A stretch of DNA of 64,000 bases from Streptomyces sp. P3. Lineage in GTDB: Bacteria > Actinomycetota > Actinomycetes > Streptomycetales > Streptomycetaceae. Numbering within the stretch: the first letter of the stretch is position 1; every line of letters starts with the position of its first letter. Below are positions 50,345 through 60,587 of this stretch, in pieces. Below the pieces are notes generated by a model that was not told the origin of the DNA, did no database searches, and was given only the letters and a program-made list of their open reading frames with translations. The position numbers and the translations under genes were made by a program. The DNA lies in assembly GCA_016893485.2 (NCBI GenBank), contig JAFEKX020000001.1:6775501-6839500 (forward strand). The letters are read 5' to 3'.

Positions 50345-51698
50345 ATGAAGGCCGTCGTACGGATCCGAAGCCTCTCCGGGCTGCTGCTGGCCCTGCTGCT
50401 CGCGGCCCTGACCATGGCGTCCCCGGCCGCCGCGGACACCGGGGTCTCGACGATCGCGCAGGCGCTGCGCAAGAGCCCGGTCTACGTCGACCCGTCGGCG
50501 AGCGGCCTGCTGTCGACGGCGGAGGCCGACGCGCTGGCCAAGCGGATCAAGGACGCCGACAAACCCGTGTTCGTCGTGGTCCTCCCCGCCGACTTCCCGA
50601 AGACGAGCTTCACGGCCCTCCGCACCGCGACCGGCATCACCGGCCTCTACGCGGTCCGCGTCGGGAACCAGTTCGCCGCCCGCGCCGACTCCTCCGTCCT
50701 GTCGAACACCGCCGTGCAGAACCTGGTCAGCAGCGTGCAGGGCGAGGACGCGAAGACCCAGCTCACCGACTTCACCGACCGCGCGCTCGCCAGCATGGGC
50801 GGCTCGGCGCCCGCGTCCTGGGGCGGCTCGTCGGACGGCGGCGGGGAGTCTCCTCTACGGCGCTGATCGTCGCGGGCGGGGTGCTGGTGGCCGGCGGCGC
50901 GGGGGCGTACACCCTCGTGCGCCGCGGCCGTCGCCGCCGCGAGGAGGAACAGCGAGCGGCGCTCGACAAGCTGCGGGTGGTCGTGGACGAGGACATCACG
51001 GCCTTCGGCGAGGAACTGGACCGCCTCGAATTCCACCCCGCCGAACCGGGCGCCGACGACGTGATGCGCGCGGACTACGAACGCGCCCTGGACGCCTACG
51101 AGCAGGCGAAGTCGTACATGGCGGCGGCCACGAAACCCGAGGACGTCCGGTCGGTCACCCAGGCCCTGGAGGACGGCCGCTTCTCCCTGGCCCAGCTCGC
51201 CGCCCGCCGCGAGGGCCGCCCGCTGCCCGAGCGCCGCGCCCCCTGCTTCTTCGACCCGCGCCACGGCCCCTCGGTCGCCGACGCGACCTGGACCCCGCCC
51301 GGCGGCGCACCCGTGAGGTCCCGGTCTGCGCGGCCGACCAGGCCCGCCTCGCCGACGGCCAGGACCCGATGATCCGCGAGGTCGACACCGACCATGGCCG
51401 CCGCCCGTACTGGGACGCCGGCCCCGCCTACGGCCCCTGGGCAGGCGGCTACTTCGGCGGCGGCCTCCTCCCCGGCCTCCTGGTCGGCACCCTCCTCGGC
51501 TCCATGATGTCCACCCCGACCTACGCCTCCGACTACGGCACGGGCTACGGCGACTTCGGCACAGGCGGCTTCGACGGCGGCGACGTCTCCGGCGCGAACT
51601 TCGACCCCAACGACTTCGGCGGCGGCTTCGGAGACGGCGGCGGAGGGGACTTCGGCGGCGGCGACAGCGGCGGCGGCGACTTCGGCGGCGGCTTCTAG
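50345..51698 (+). CDS. exported membrane protein with Gly-rich tail
   Basis: About 452 residues with frame changes near 50850 and 51315. A signal peptide (LSGLLLALLLAALTMASPAA) is followed by an extracytoplasmic domain (VYVDPSASGLLSTAEADALA, KPVFVVVLPADFP) that looks like the TPM-type domain of membrane-associated proteins. One membrane helix (ALIVAGGVLVAGGAGAYTLV) and an Arg/Glu-rich coiled region follow, and the end is extremely rich in Gly, Asp and Phe (GGGFGDGGGGDFGGG). Function unknown; similar proteins are widespread in Streptomyces. Confidence 0.75.
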
Positions 51699-51717
51699 CC
51701 CCGGTCGGCTCAACTCC

Positions 51718-51752
51718 CTCAAGGGGCGCGGGGAACTGCGCGACCAGCCCCC
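51718..51752. repeat. dispersed Streptomyces intergenic element
   Basis: AAGGGGCGCGGGGAACTGCG followed by CGACCAGCCCC is, from memory, a frequently repeated intergenic palindromic element in Streptomyces chromosomes. It lies between two convergent genes. Confidence 0.6.
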
Positions 51753-51768
51753 ACCGCCCCGCACCCGA

Positions 51769-52189
51769 TCAACTACCTGCAAGCCGTTCCATCAACGCCC
51801 CCGCCAACTCCAACACCCCCGCTCAGTCGCACTCAACGACCCCAACGCCTCCGCCAACCACACATCGCGCTCCCCATGTCCTGATCCAACGCCCGCCGCC
51901 CTTCCACCGTGAGCGTGAGAACGGACTGGCGCCGATCCACCGCACTCGGCTCACGCGAGATCAACCCCTCAGCCTCCAGCTCACCGAAGACCCGGGTGAG
52001 GGACTGGGGCCGCTGCCGCTCGGCCACCGCGACCTCGCCCGGGGTGGCGGACCCGTGCCGATGCAAATGCCCCAGCACGATCAACTGGTTCGGGGTAAGC
52101 CCGGCCTCGTTCCCCCGCTCCTGCCGCAACCGCCGATTCAACCGCACGACCCCGCGCCGGATCCGCGCCGCTTCGGAAAGATGATCCAT
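51769..52189 (-). CDS. MarR-family transcriptional regulator
   Basis: About 141 residues from ATG 52189. Winged helix: LTPNQLIVLGHLHRHGSATP, then AERQRPQSLTRVFGELEAEG and RREPSAVDRR-like wing (SREPSAVDRRQSVLTLTVEG). The restored C-terminus VWLAEALGSLSATERG, then LELAGALMERLAGS needs frame changes near 51862 and 51825. Divergent from the FUSC-type gene with 62 bases between; a direct repeat GGATA-n8-GGATA in the gap may be part of its operator. Confidence 0.85.
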
Positions 52190-52251
52190 ACCGGATATCG
52201 TACGCGGATACTTACTACCCACGCTCCATAAGCCCCGCTATTCTCGACACA

Positions 52252-53321
52252 GTGACCGCCAAACTAATACGCAACGCGTACGAAGCGGCCCTGACAATGA
52301 CCGCCGTCCTGCTCTGCTGGGGCGCAGCCCTCTGGCTGGAGGGCACCGCCGGCCTCCACACCGACGTCCTCGTCCTCGCGGTCGCGCTGACCCTCACCCT
52401 GTCCTCAAGCCAGCGCACCGCGGACACCCGCCGCCGTCTCACCGCCCTCGTGCTGCTGCCCGCCACAGCCGGTGCCTCGATCCTCGTCGGCCGCCTGATC
52501 GGCTTGCACTACGCGCTCGGCGCCACCGTCTACACGGCGGGCATGGCGCTGGCGATCTGGATCCGCCGCTACGGCCCCACCGCCACCAAGATCGGCACCC
52601 TCATCGCCCTCCCGCTGGTCACCCTCCTCGTCGTCCCCGGCCCCGCGCTGCCGGCCAAGGCACAGAGCGGGCTGGTCACTTGGGCCTGGGCGGCGCTGAT
52701 CGGGGCGCTGGCGTGCGCCGGGGTGTGGCTCGTGCAGGGGCTGGGGACCGGTACGGGCCGCAGGACTGGCGTATGCGGGCGGCCCTCGAACCACCCCGGC
52801 GCCGCTCCCGCCTCCACCCCCGCCCCAGCACCCGCATGGCGCTGCAGATGGCCGCCGGCATCGCCGCCGCCTTCGTCCTGGGCAACCTCCTCTTCGACGA
52901 CCACTGGCCCTGGGTGGTCCTCACCGCGTACGTCGCCGCGAGCGGCAACCGCGGCCGAACGGACGTCCTGCGCAAGGGACTTGAACGCCTCGCCGGAGCC
53001 ACCGTGGGCACGCTCCTCGCCGCCGGTGTCGCGGCGGCCGGGGTCACCGGACACACCGCCGTGGCGCTCATGTTCACTGTCCTGACCGTGGCGTTGTGGC
53101 TGCGCCCCCTCAACTACGCCTACTGGGCGGCCGGAATGACCTGCGCCCTCTCGCTCCTCCTCGGCTACTTCGGCCAGGACGCCCTGAGCGTGCTGCCCAT
53201 CCGCCTCGAAGGGATCGCGGTCGGCGCGGTGCTGTCGGTGGCGTCGGCGTGGTGGCTGCTGCCGGTGCCGCGCGCCCGCCGCCGTCAGCCGGTCCTCGGC
53301 ACCACGAGCCCCGTCTCGTAG
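52252..53321 (+). CDS. FUSC-family (aromatic acid exporter-like) membrane protein
   Basis: About 356 residues from GTG 52252, about ten membrane helices in two similar halves. The second half carries the FUSC core (MALQMAAGIAAAFVLGNLLF, DDHWPWVVLTAYVAASGNRG, GLERLAGATVGTLLAAGVAA). A frame change lies near 52752. These proteins export aromatic or fusaric-acid-like compounds. Divergent MarR suggests induction by a phenolic ligand. The end overlaps the convergent response regulator by 37 bases. Confidence 0.85.
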
Positions 53322-53941
53322 GCCATCACCACGGCCTGCGTACGGTCCCGCAGCCCCAGCTTGGACAGGATGCGGCTGACGTGCGTCTTCACGGTCTCCT
53401 CGCCGACGTGCAGCCGTGCGGCGAGTTCCGGTTGGACAGCCCTCCGCGAGCAGCCGCAGCACGTCGGTCTCGCGCGGGGTGAGGACGTCCAACTTCCCTG
53501 TGTGGGCGCCTTCGGGCGCAGCCGCGCGAACTCGGCGATGAGCCGCCGGGTGATGCCGGGCGCGAGCAGCGCCTCACCGGCGGCCACGACCCGGACCGCC
53601 TCGAAGAGCCGTTCCGCCGTCACGTCCTTCAGCAGGAACCCGCTCGCCCCGGCGGCGAGCGCGTCGTAGACATGCTCGTCGAGGTCGAACGTGGTCAGGA
53701 CCAACACCCTTGGCACGACAGGGCAGTTCTGGAGTCGCGCGGTGGCCTCGATGCCGTCCATGACCGGCATCCGTACGTCCATCAGCGCCACGTCCGGCGA
53801 CTCCTCCCCGCACACGCGCACCGCCTCAGCGCCGTCGCGCGCGGTGCCTACGACGGTGAAGTCGGCCTGGGTGGCGAGGAGTCCGGCGTAGCCGAAACGG
53901 GCGATCTCGTGGTCGTCGGCGACGACGATCCGGACGCTCAT
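53285..53941 (-). CDS. NarL/LuxR-type response regulator
   Basis: About 219 residues. Receiver: VRIVVADDHEIARFGYAGLL, phospho-Asp in PDVALMDVRMPVMDGIEATA, FLLKDV. The LuxR helix-turn-helix end is clear (HVGEETVKTHVSRILSKLGL), but its start is read out of frame between about 53430 and 53490; the restored stretch is LDVLTPRETDVLRLLAEG. Overlaps the kinase gene by four bases (ATGA). Pairs with the upstream kinase. Confidence 0.92.
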   Translation of the reverse strand: MSVRIVVADDHEIARFGYAGLLATQADFTVVGTARDGAEAVRVCGEESPDVALMDVRMPVMDGIEATARLQNCPVVPRVLVLTTFDLDEHVYDALAAGASGFLLKDVTAERLFEAVRVVAAGEALLAPGITRRLIAEFARLRPKAPTQGSWTSSPRARPTCCGCSRRAVQPELAARLHVGEETVKTHVSRILSKLGLRDRTQAVVMAYETGLVVPRTG

Positions 53942-55235
53942 GGCAGCGCCACCGCCTCCTGGGACGTGACGGGCAGGCGTGCCTCGACCAGGAAACCGCC
54001 GCCGGGAGCGGGCCCGGTGCGCAGGGTTCCGCCGACCGTCGCGGCCCGCTCACGCATCCCGAGCAGTCCGTGACCGGAGGGGGCCGAGGTGGGCCCCGGC
54101 CCGTTGTCGCGCACGCGAAGCGCCAAGTCCCCGTCCCCGTAGCGGAGTTCGACGTCCACTGCCGCGCCCGGCGCATGCCGACGGGCGTTGGTGAGGGCCT
54201 CCTGGACGATTCGGTACGCGGTGACCTCGATGCCGGGGTCCAGTGGGGTGATGGGGCCGCTGACGATCAGGCGGGTGCTGGAGCCGGCCGCGTCGCGTGA
54301 GGCGTCGACGAGGTCGAGGAGTTGACCGAGGCCGGGCTGCGGTTGGCGTTGGACCCCGGTGTCGGCGTCCTCCCGCAGCACGCCCAACAGCCGCCGCATC
54401 TCGGTCAACGCGGTGCGCGCGGTGTCGCCGATGGGCGAGCAGCCGGGTGGCGCCGTCGGCGGGGAGACCGGGGGTGGTGAGCCGGGCGGTCTCGGCCTGG
54501 ACGGCGATCATCGAGATGTGGTGCGCGACGACGTCGTGCAACTCCCGCGCGATGCGCGCCCGTTCACCCCGGGCGGCGTGTTCGAGGAGGGTGTCCGCGA
54601 AGGCCTGTTCGGTCGCGCTGTGGGCCTGTGCCGTGCTGCGGACGTGGTGGGCGATGCCGGTGGCCGCGGCGGCGGAGGCGAGGGTGGCCACCAGGACGGC
54701 GACGATCCTGGTCAGTTGCTCGTGACTGCCGAGGGCGATCACGACGTAGGGGAGAACGAGGACTCCGCCGAGGCGGGTGGCTCCGGCGCGTCCCAGCACG
54801 TACACGCAGACCAGTTGGGCCACGACCCCGGCGACGGTGAGCCCGCCGAAGGGCACGAGGGAGAGCACGCAGGCGAGGCTGAGCGCGAGGGCGGCGCAGC
54901 GGCGCAGCTAACCGGGCGACGCGGCCTGTGCCGAGGACGAGGGCGAGCGGAAGGGTGGAGGCGAGGCCGAGCAGCAGCAAGGCGGCGAACCCGCTGGCCA
55001 AATCGGTGCCGCGCAGCAGGACTTCGGCCTGTGCGAGGACGGCAAGGGCGACGGGAACGGCGAGCTCCACGCGTCGCGAGGCGGCGGCGAGCCCCGCGCG
55101 GCCGACACCGACCAGCCGACGCACATGCAGGTCCCGGCCCGGGACATCGGCTGTCACCGGACCGTGTTCCTTCGCCCCGCCCGCGCTTTCCGGCGCTGCC
55201 GAACCCTCCACGCGCGACGCCCCCTCCACGCCCAT
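53938..55235 (-). CDS. NarL-type sensor histidine kinase (HisKA_3)
   Basis: About 433 residues with frame changes near 54905 and 54435. Four to six membrane helices in the first half (LAVPVALAVLAQAEVLLRG, LLLGLASTLPLALVLG, LSLVPFGGLTVAGVVAQLVC). Then H-box RARIARELHDVVAHHISMIA, RIVQEALTNARRHAPGA (N-box) and GLLGMRERAATVGGTL (G-box). ATG 55235 is a likely start. Divergent from the ABC transporter, so the pair may sense and control a compound exported by it. Confidence 0.88.
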
Positions 55236-55335
55236 CCGGCCATTGTGCCGATCGCCGTTCCGCTCGGCGTCCCCTTCGTGAGGGACCCCGTCGCGTGACG
55301 ACGGACACCGGCCGACCCGCCTAGCCTCCCTCAGC

Positions 55336-56288
55336 ATGAGTCAAACAACCGACGCCACCATCGAAGTCCGGGAGCTGCGCAAGCGGTTCGGGCGGACGCT
55401 CGCGGTCGACGGGCTGTCGTTCACGGTCGAGCCCGGCACGGTGACCGGGTTCGTCGGCCCCAACGGGGCGGGGAAGTCCACCACCATGCGGGCCGTGCTG
55501 GGGCTGGACGCCCCTGACGGGGGCAGGCGTTGATCGGCGGTCGCCCCTATCACGCCCTGCGCACCCCGCTGTTGGAGGTCGGCGCCCTGCTGGACGCCGC
55601 CGCCCTGCACCCCAGCCGCCGGGGGCGCGACCACCTCCGCTGGCTCGCACACTCCCACGGGCTGTCGATGCGGCGGGTGGACGAGGTGCTCGAACAGGTC
55701 GGGATGGCGGAGGCGTCCCGGAGGAGGGCGAGTGGCTACTCCCTCGGTATGCGCCAACGGATCGGGATAGCCGTCGCGTTGCTCGGTGACCCACCGGTGC
55801 TTCTTCTCGACGAACCGGTCAACGGCCTTGATCCCGAGGGGATTCAGTGGATCCGAGGCCTGCTCCGGCAGCTCGCCGCCGAGGGCCGGGCGATCCTCGT
55901 CTCCAGTCATCTGATGAGCGAACTCGAGGACACCGCCGACCATGTGGTGGTCATCGGGCGGGGGCGGCTCATCGCCGACACGGCCGTGGCCGATCTCCTC
56001 GCGGCGGCCTCCGGTGACCGGGTGCGGCTGCGCACCGGCAGCCGTGCGGAGGCCATGGAACTGCTCGCCCGGGAAGGCGGGACGGTCGCTGTCGTCGATC
56101 GCGACGTCCTCACCGTCACCGGTCTCCCCGCCGAGCGGGTGGTGGAGCTGCTCTCCGGGGCCCGGGTCCCCTTCGCCGAAGTGGGCGCGCACCGGGCGTC
56201 GTTGGAGGAGGCCTATATGGAACTCACCCGGGACGCGGCCGAGTTCACGTCCACGCCCGCCGGGGAAGCGGACGGGGTGACCCGGTGA
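55336..56288 (+). CDS. ABC transporter ATP-binding protein (BcrA/DrrA type)
   Basis: About 317 residues with a frame change near 55530. Walker A GFVGPNGAGKSTTMRAVLGL, signature ASGYSLGMRQRIGIA, Walker B PVLLLDEPVNGLDPEGIQWI, and switch His in VSSHLMSELEDTADHV. The non-LSGGQ signature is usual for the bacitracin/lantibiotic export and immunity class. Its stop overlaps the start of the next gene. Forms a transporter with the two following permeases. Confidence 0.92.
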
Positions 56289-57823
56289 TGACGACGACAT
56301 CGACGAGGACGGTTCCTCCGTACCGCTCGGGTCTGCATCCCGCGCGGGCCGGGTTCGGGCGGCTGCTGCGGGCGGAGTGGGCGAAGTTCTGGACGGTCAG
56401 GATCTGGGTGGCGGTGCTGGCGATCACCGCGGTGGTCGTGGTCGTGGTCTGTGAGCTGGGGGCGAGCGGGTCCACTGTGGGCGGTGGACCGCCGGTGGTG
56501 CTCGGGCCGGGGGCGAGGTCGTCAACGACGCCTTCCGGTTCGTCCACCGGCCGTTGACCGGCGACGGTACGGTCACGGTCCGGGTCACCGGGATGAAGGG
56601 TGCCTCCGGGGCCGAGCCGGAGCCCTGGACCAAGGCCGGGGTCATCGTCAAGTCGAGCCTGAAGCAGGGGTCTCCGTACGCGGCGGTGCTGGCGACGCCC
56701 GCGCACGGGGTCCGTATGCAGTGGAACTTCACTCACGACACGGCCGGCCCGAGCAGCGATCCGACGAAGGCCCCGCAGTGGCTCCGGTTGCAAAGGCGGG
56801 GGAGAAACTCACCGGTTACGCGTCGGTGGACGGCGCGACATGGACCCGGCTCGGGGAGGTGAGGATCTCGGGGCTGGGGAGGACGGTCCAGGGGGGGCGT
56901 TTCTGGCGGCTCCCAACCGTGAGGTCGTGCACCGGTCCTTCGGCGGTACGAGTTCCGTGGCGGGCAGCGGCCAGGCCACCGGCACCTTCGACCACCTCGG
57001 CCTCACCGGCACGTCGGGCACGGGCGGTTGGACGGCCACGGACATAGGGGCACCCACCCCTCACGCCCCGCCGGGGAGCACACGGCCGGGCGCGTCGACG
57101 GTGACCCCGGACGGCGTCTACACCCTCACCGGCCAGGGAGACATCGCCCCGGACGAGAACAACCCCGACATGGTCCAGATGAGCTTCCAGGGAGTGTTCG
57201 TGGGCCTGCTCTTCATGGCCACCCTGGGCACGCTCTTCGTGACGAGCGAATACAAACGGGGCCTGATCCGTACGACGTTCACGGCGACGCCGTCCCGGCT
57301 GAAGGTGCTCGCGGCGAAGACGACGGTGATCGGCGCCGTCACCTTCGTGACAGGCCTGCCCGCAACGGCGATCGGCTTCACCGTGGCGCAGAGGACCCTG
57401 CGCTCCAACGGCTTTCAAGCCCCCGAGTTCCCCCGACCTCTCCCTCCTGGAGAACCCGGCCCTGCGGGCGGTGGTGGGCAGCGCGGTACTCCTGTCACTG
57501 GTCGCGGTCCTGGCCCTCGCCGTGGGCGTGGTGCTGCGCAGCAGTGCGGGCACGATCGCGACGGTGGTGGTCCTGGTGCTCCTCCCGCAGATCCTCTCGG
57601 TCGCCCTCCGCTCCCGGCGGCGCAGTGGCTGCTGAGGGTGACACCGGCGGCGGCCTTCGCGATCCAGCAGGGGGTCACGTACTACCCGCAGGTCCACCAC
57701 AACTGCCTTCCCGAGGGCGGCTGTTACCCGCTCACCCCGTACCACGGCCTGGCGGTCCTGGCGGCCTACGCGGTGGCGGCCCTGCTGCTGGCGGCCTGGA
57801 CGGTCAGGAGGCGGGACGCGTGA
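56285..57823 (+). CDS. ABC permease with large extracellular beta-sandwich insert
   Basis: About 514 residues with frame changes near 56515, 56790, 56890 and 57428. Helix 1 (WVAVLAITAVVVVVVCELGA) is followed by about 230 residues outside the membrane (FRFVHRPLTGDGTVTVRVTG, WTKAGVIVKSSLKQGSPYAA, YASVDGATWTRLGEVRISGL), which look like a concanavalin A-like/DUF1349 domain. The remaining helices follow (SFQGVFVGLLFMATLGTLFV, ALRAVVGSAVLLSLVAVLAL). The domain could bind a sugar or glycosylated ligand; this is inference. Confidence 0.82.
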
Positions 57824-58575
57824 GGTGGCTGGGTTCGTTGCACGCCGAGTGGACCAAACTCCGTACGGTGCCCAGTACTTGGTGGCTCCTTGCGGCAACG
57901 GTCGCCCTGACGGCGGCGGTCGGCGTGGCGGCGGCCTCGTCGCTCACGACCCAGGTGTGCCCGTCACCGGCGGCCTGCCACGAGGACACGGTCAAACTGA
58001 GCCTCACCGGCGTCCAGTTGAGCCAGTCCCTGTGCCTGGTGCTGGGCGTGCTCTCGATGGGCGCGGAGTACAGCACGGGCACGATCCGCACGACGCTCAC
58101 GGCGATGCCGGGGCGGTGGCGGGTCCTGACGTCCAAGGCGGCCACGCTGTCGCTGCTGACGGCGGTGGCCGGAGCCTTGGCCGTCCTGTCCGCCCTGGCC
58201 CTGTCCCACCTGATCCTCCCGAGCCCCACGGACGGCGCGACGCTCCGAGCGGCGGCGGGCTCGACCCTGATCCTCGTCCTGGTGACACTCCTGGGCCTGT
58301 CCCTGGCGACGCTGTTCCGCGACACGGGCGGCGCGATCACCCTCGGCCTGGGCGTCCTCTACGTCATCCCGATCCTGTCCCGCCTGGTCAACTCCCCAAC
58401 CTGGCAACACCGCCTCCAGCGCTGGACCCCCATGCCGGCGGCCCTCTCCATCCAGGCGACGAAGAACCTGGAGAGGCTGACGATCGCTCCGTGGCCGGGC
58501 TTGGGGGTGCTGGCGGCGTACGCGGTGGGGTTGTTGGTGGCCGGAGGCGCGGCACTCAGAGTGCGGGACGCGTGA
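57820..58575 (+). CDS. ABC permease
   Basis: 251 residues, intact, starting with GTG in a GTGA overlap with the previous stop. Six helices: WWLLAATVALTAAVGVAAAS, VQLSQSLCLVLGVLSMGAEY, AATLSLLTAVAGALAVLSAL, AGSTLILVLVTLLGLSLATL, TLGLGVLYVIPILSRL and LGVLAAYAVGLLVAGGAAL. The motif GAEYSTGTIRTTL is typical of ABC-2 permeases of the BcrB class. Second permease of the transporter. Confidence 0.9.
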   Translation: MRWLGSLHAEWTKLRTVPSTWWLLAATVALTAAVGVAAASSLTTQVCPSPAACHEDTVKLSLTGVQLSQSLCLVLGVLSMGAEYSTGTIRTTLTAMPGRWRVLTSKAATLSLLTAVAGALAVLSALALSHLILPSPTDGATLRAAAGSTLILVLVTLLGLSLATLFRDTGGAITLGLGVLYVIPILSRLVNSPTWQHRLQRWTPMPAALSIQATKNLERLTIAPWPGLGVLAAYAVGLLVAGGAALRVRDA

Positions 58576-58815
58576 CCCCGCCGAGGAACTCCGTCCAAGT
58601 GCCGGGGAGACGGTGAGGTTGGCTCCGGCGGGGTTCTTGGAGTCCCGGATGTGGATGGCGGCGGGGTGGGCGGCGACCTCGACGCAGTCCCCGCCCTCAC
58701 TGCTGCTGTGGCTGGACTTCCGCCAGGCGTAGGCGACTTCGACGCAGTTGCCGCCCTCGCTGCCGCTGTAGCTGGACTTGAACCACGCCAACTGCTGCCG
58801 TGCTGCGGTGTTCAT
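58556..58815 (-). CDS. double DUF397 protein
   Basis: About 86 residues from ATG 58815, in ATGA overlap with the XRE regulator. It holds two DUF397 units: WFKSSYSGSEGGNCVEVAY and WRKSSHSSSEGGDCVEVA, then IHIRDSKNPAGANLTVSP. The restored end is TWTEFLGGVTRPAL after a frame change near 58600; it overlaps the convergent permease by 20 bases. DUF397 proteins are small partners of XRE regulators in Streptomyces (whiJ-like systems). Most have a single unit. Confidence 0.88.
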
Positions 58816-59632
58816 TGCTCTCCTAGCAGTCGCTCCAGGAGGCGCATGCTCTCGGAGGGAGAGAGCGCCTGTGACCGCAGCATTCCATATTTCAGGTGGT
58901 AGTTACTCACCTCTTCCGGGTCCTCGACGAGGAAGCTGGCGCGCTGAACTTCCAGGTAGGCGAGGCGTTGATGGTCCGGAGTCTCGAGCAGTACGAGGGG
59001 ACCGTCGAGGCAGGCGTGGGGCATCCGGTCCATCGGCATGATCTGCACGCCCATGTGGGCCGGTTCGTTGGCCTCGACCAGCTTGCGGATCTGTTCCCGC
59101 ATGGCCTCCGGGCCGCCGACGTTCCGCCGCAGGACGCTCTCCTCGATGATGAAATGCCCGACGGGCGGCCGGTCGCGCGTCCAGATCTCCTGCCGTTGCA
59201 TCCGATTGGCAACCCACTGGTCGGCTGTCTCGTCCGCGACCGCCGGATGCCCGGATTCGAAGACGCAGCGGGCGTACGCCTCGGTCTGGAGCAGACCGGG
59301 CACGACCTGTGTCTCGTACGACAGGATGGCGATGGCCTCCTGCTCGTTGTCGACGAGTCCCTGTGCGAAGGCAGGCATCCGCGCCTGCACCGGCAACTTG
59401 TCGACGACGGCGAACAACGCCCCGCCCGTGTGCAGCAGTTGGTCGAACTCGACGGCCCGGTGATCCTGGAGCGCAAGCCTCCCTGCTCGTAGGACCTGAT
59501 GGTGTCGATGTGCAGGTTCGCCATCTCCGCGAACTGCTCCTGTGTGAGCCCGGCATGCCTCCGGAAGTGGGCGACGAGCCCGCCAACCGCCTGCCAAGTA
59601 CCGACCTTCTTGGGCCTCTTCGCCGATTGCAT
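58812..59632 (-). CDS. XRE-family regulator with DUF5753 domain (WhiJ-like)
   Basis: About 274 residues from ATG 59632, frame change near 59473. N-terminal helix-turn-helix (GGLVAHFRRHAGLTQEQFAE, ANLHIDTIRSYEQGG), then the DUF5753 domain typical of the Streptomyces group (ILSYETQVVPGLLQTEAYAR, RQEIWTRDRPPVGHFIIEES, VLRRNVGGPEAMREQIRKLV). Coupled to the DUF397 gene and divergent from an anti-sigma-like ATPase; such trios control development and antibiotic production in several species. The palindrome at 59672-59704 is the probable binding site. Confidence 0.92.
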
Positions 59633-59671
59633 GCGTGTCCCTTTCCCCCGCGCACACCCGAAGTCGTCGTA

Positions 59672-59704
59672 GTGAGGTCGTAGAGAAAACAAATACGACC
59701 TCAC
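59672..59704. promoter_or_regulatory. 11-bp perfect inverted repeat, XRE operator candidate
   Basis: GTGAGGTCGTA (59672-59682) and TACGACCTCAC (59694-59704) are exactly complementary with an 11-base A-rich spacer. Half-site centres are 22 bases apart, two helical turns. It sits in the divergent promoter region of the XRE and ATPase genes. Confidence 0.75.
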
Positions 59705-59744
59705 TCACTGACCCACGATAGTGACTGCCTGTGACAGTGGCCTC

Positions 59745-60161
59745 ATGAATGAACAACCTCAACGCAGCCATATCCGCGAGGCGTTCTACCGAAGGGACCG
59801 CAGATCGGTAGCCCTGGCCCGCACGTTCACCCGCGACACCCTGGCGGACTGGGAGATCACCGCCCGCACCGGCGATGTGCTGCTCTGTGTAAGCGAGTTG
59901 ACGACGAACGCGGTCCTTCACGGCGCACCCCGGGCCGCGGCCTCGCCCTCCGGCTGCGCATCCACCTCGACGGAGTCCTCCGCGTCGAGGTCCACGACAG
60001 CGGCACGGTCGAGCTCCGCAGGATCCGCACCCCGTACCGCTCACTGGACGCGGAGAACGGCCGCGGGCTGATGCTCGTCGCCGCGCTGGCGGACAAGTGG
60101 GGGTGGGGAACGGGTGCCGGGGAAGGTGGTGTGGTGCGAGTTCGCGGTGGACTACGGGTGA
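59745..60161 (+). CDS. ATP-binding (RsbW/SpoIIAB-like) regulatory protein
   Basis: About 139 residues from ATG 59745 (GTG 59721 in frame upstream). GHKL-type ATPase: N-box LLCVSELTTNAVLHGAP, then LRLRIHLDGVLRVEVHDSGT and the G-box AENGRGLMLVAALADKWGWG; restored end GKVVWCEFAVDYG. Frame changes lie near 59937 and 60115. It is the third member of the XRE-DUF397-ATPase module. Members may act as anti-sigma factors or kinases; the target is unknown. Confidence 0.87.
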
Positions 60162-60587
60162 GCGTCCGGGACGTCGGCGGTGCCGAGTTGGAGAAGCGCG
60201 GTGCTTATGCCCGGACGTGGGCTTCGAGCGCCTGGTCATGCGACCCCGATTAGTGCCGGGTCCGCCCCAGGTTGTTTTAGACGGTGGCCCGGTGGTGCCA
60301 GTCGCGGATTCGGCGCACAGCGGCCCAGCTTGTGAAGGGTCCTGCCGAGGCCGTCACGGGCCAATCTCTCGCTCTCCGTGCCCGGTTGTCAGTGGTGCGT
60401 CCTAAGGTCGACAGACACGGGCAGGGCGTCTGTTCGCAGCGGAAAGGGACGGCACATGGGGACGGCATTCAGTGGCCGGCGGGCGGGACGACGAGCTCCG
60501 GATGGATGCTGGACGTCCGCTTCGCGCGGGGCATCGGCACCGAGGAACACACACGCCACCTCCCCGCACGCGCCCAGTGGAGCCCCC
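60162..60587 (+). other. intergenic stretch before the YcaQ-like gene
   Basis: About 425 bases. No gene was recognised. An ATG at 60456 with AAGGGACGG upstream is in frame with the next gene and could extend it by 44 residues, but the extension has no family-like sequence. Confidence 0.35.

Noticed and set aside
60456..60587. N-terminal extension of the YcaQ-like protein
   Set aside because: The extra residues are Arg/Ser/Ala-rich without resemblance to the family; GTG 60588 directly precedes the conserved start of the domain.
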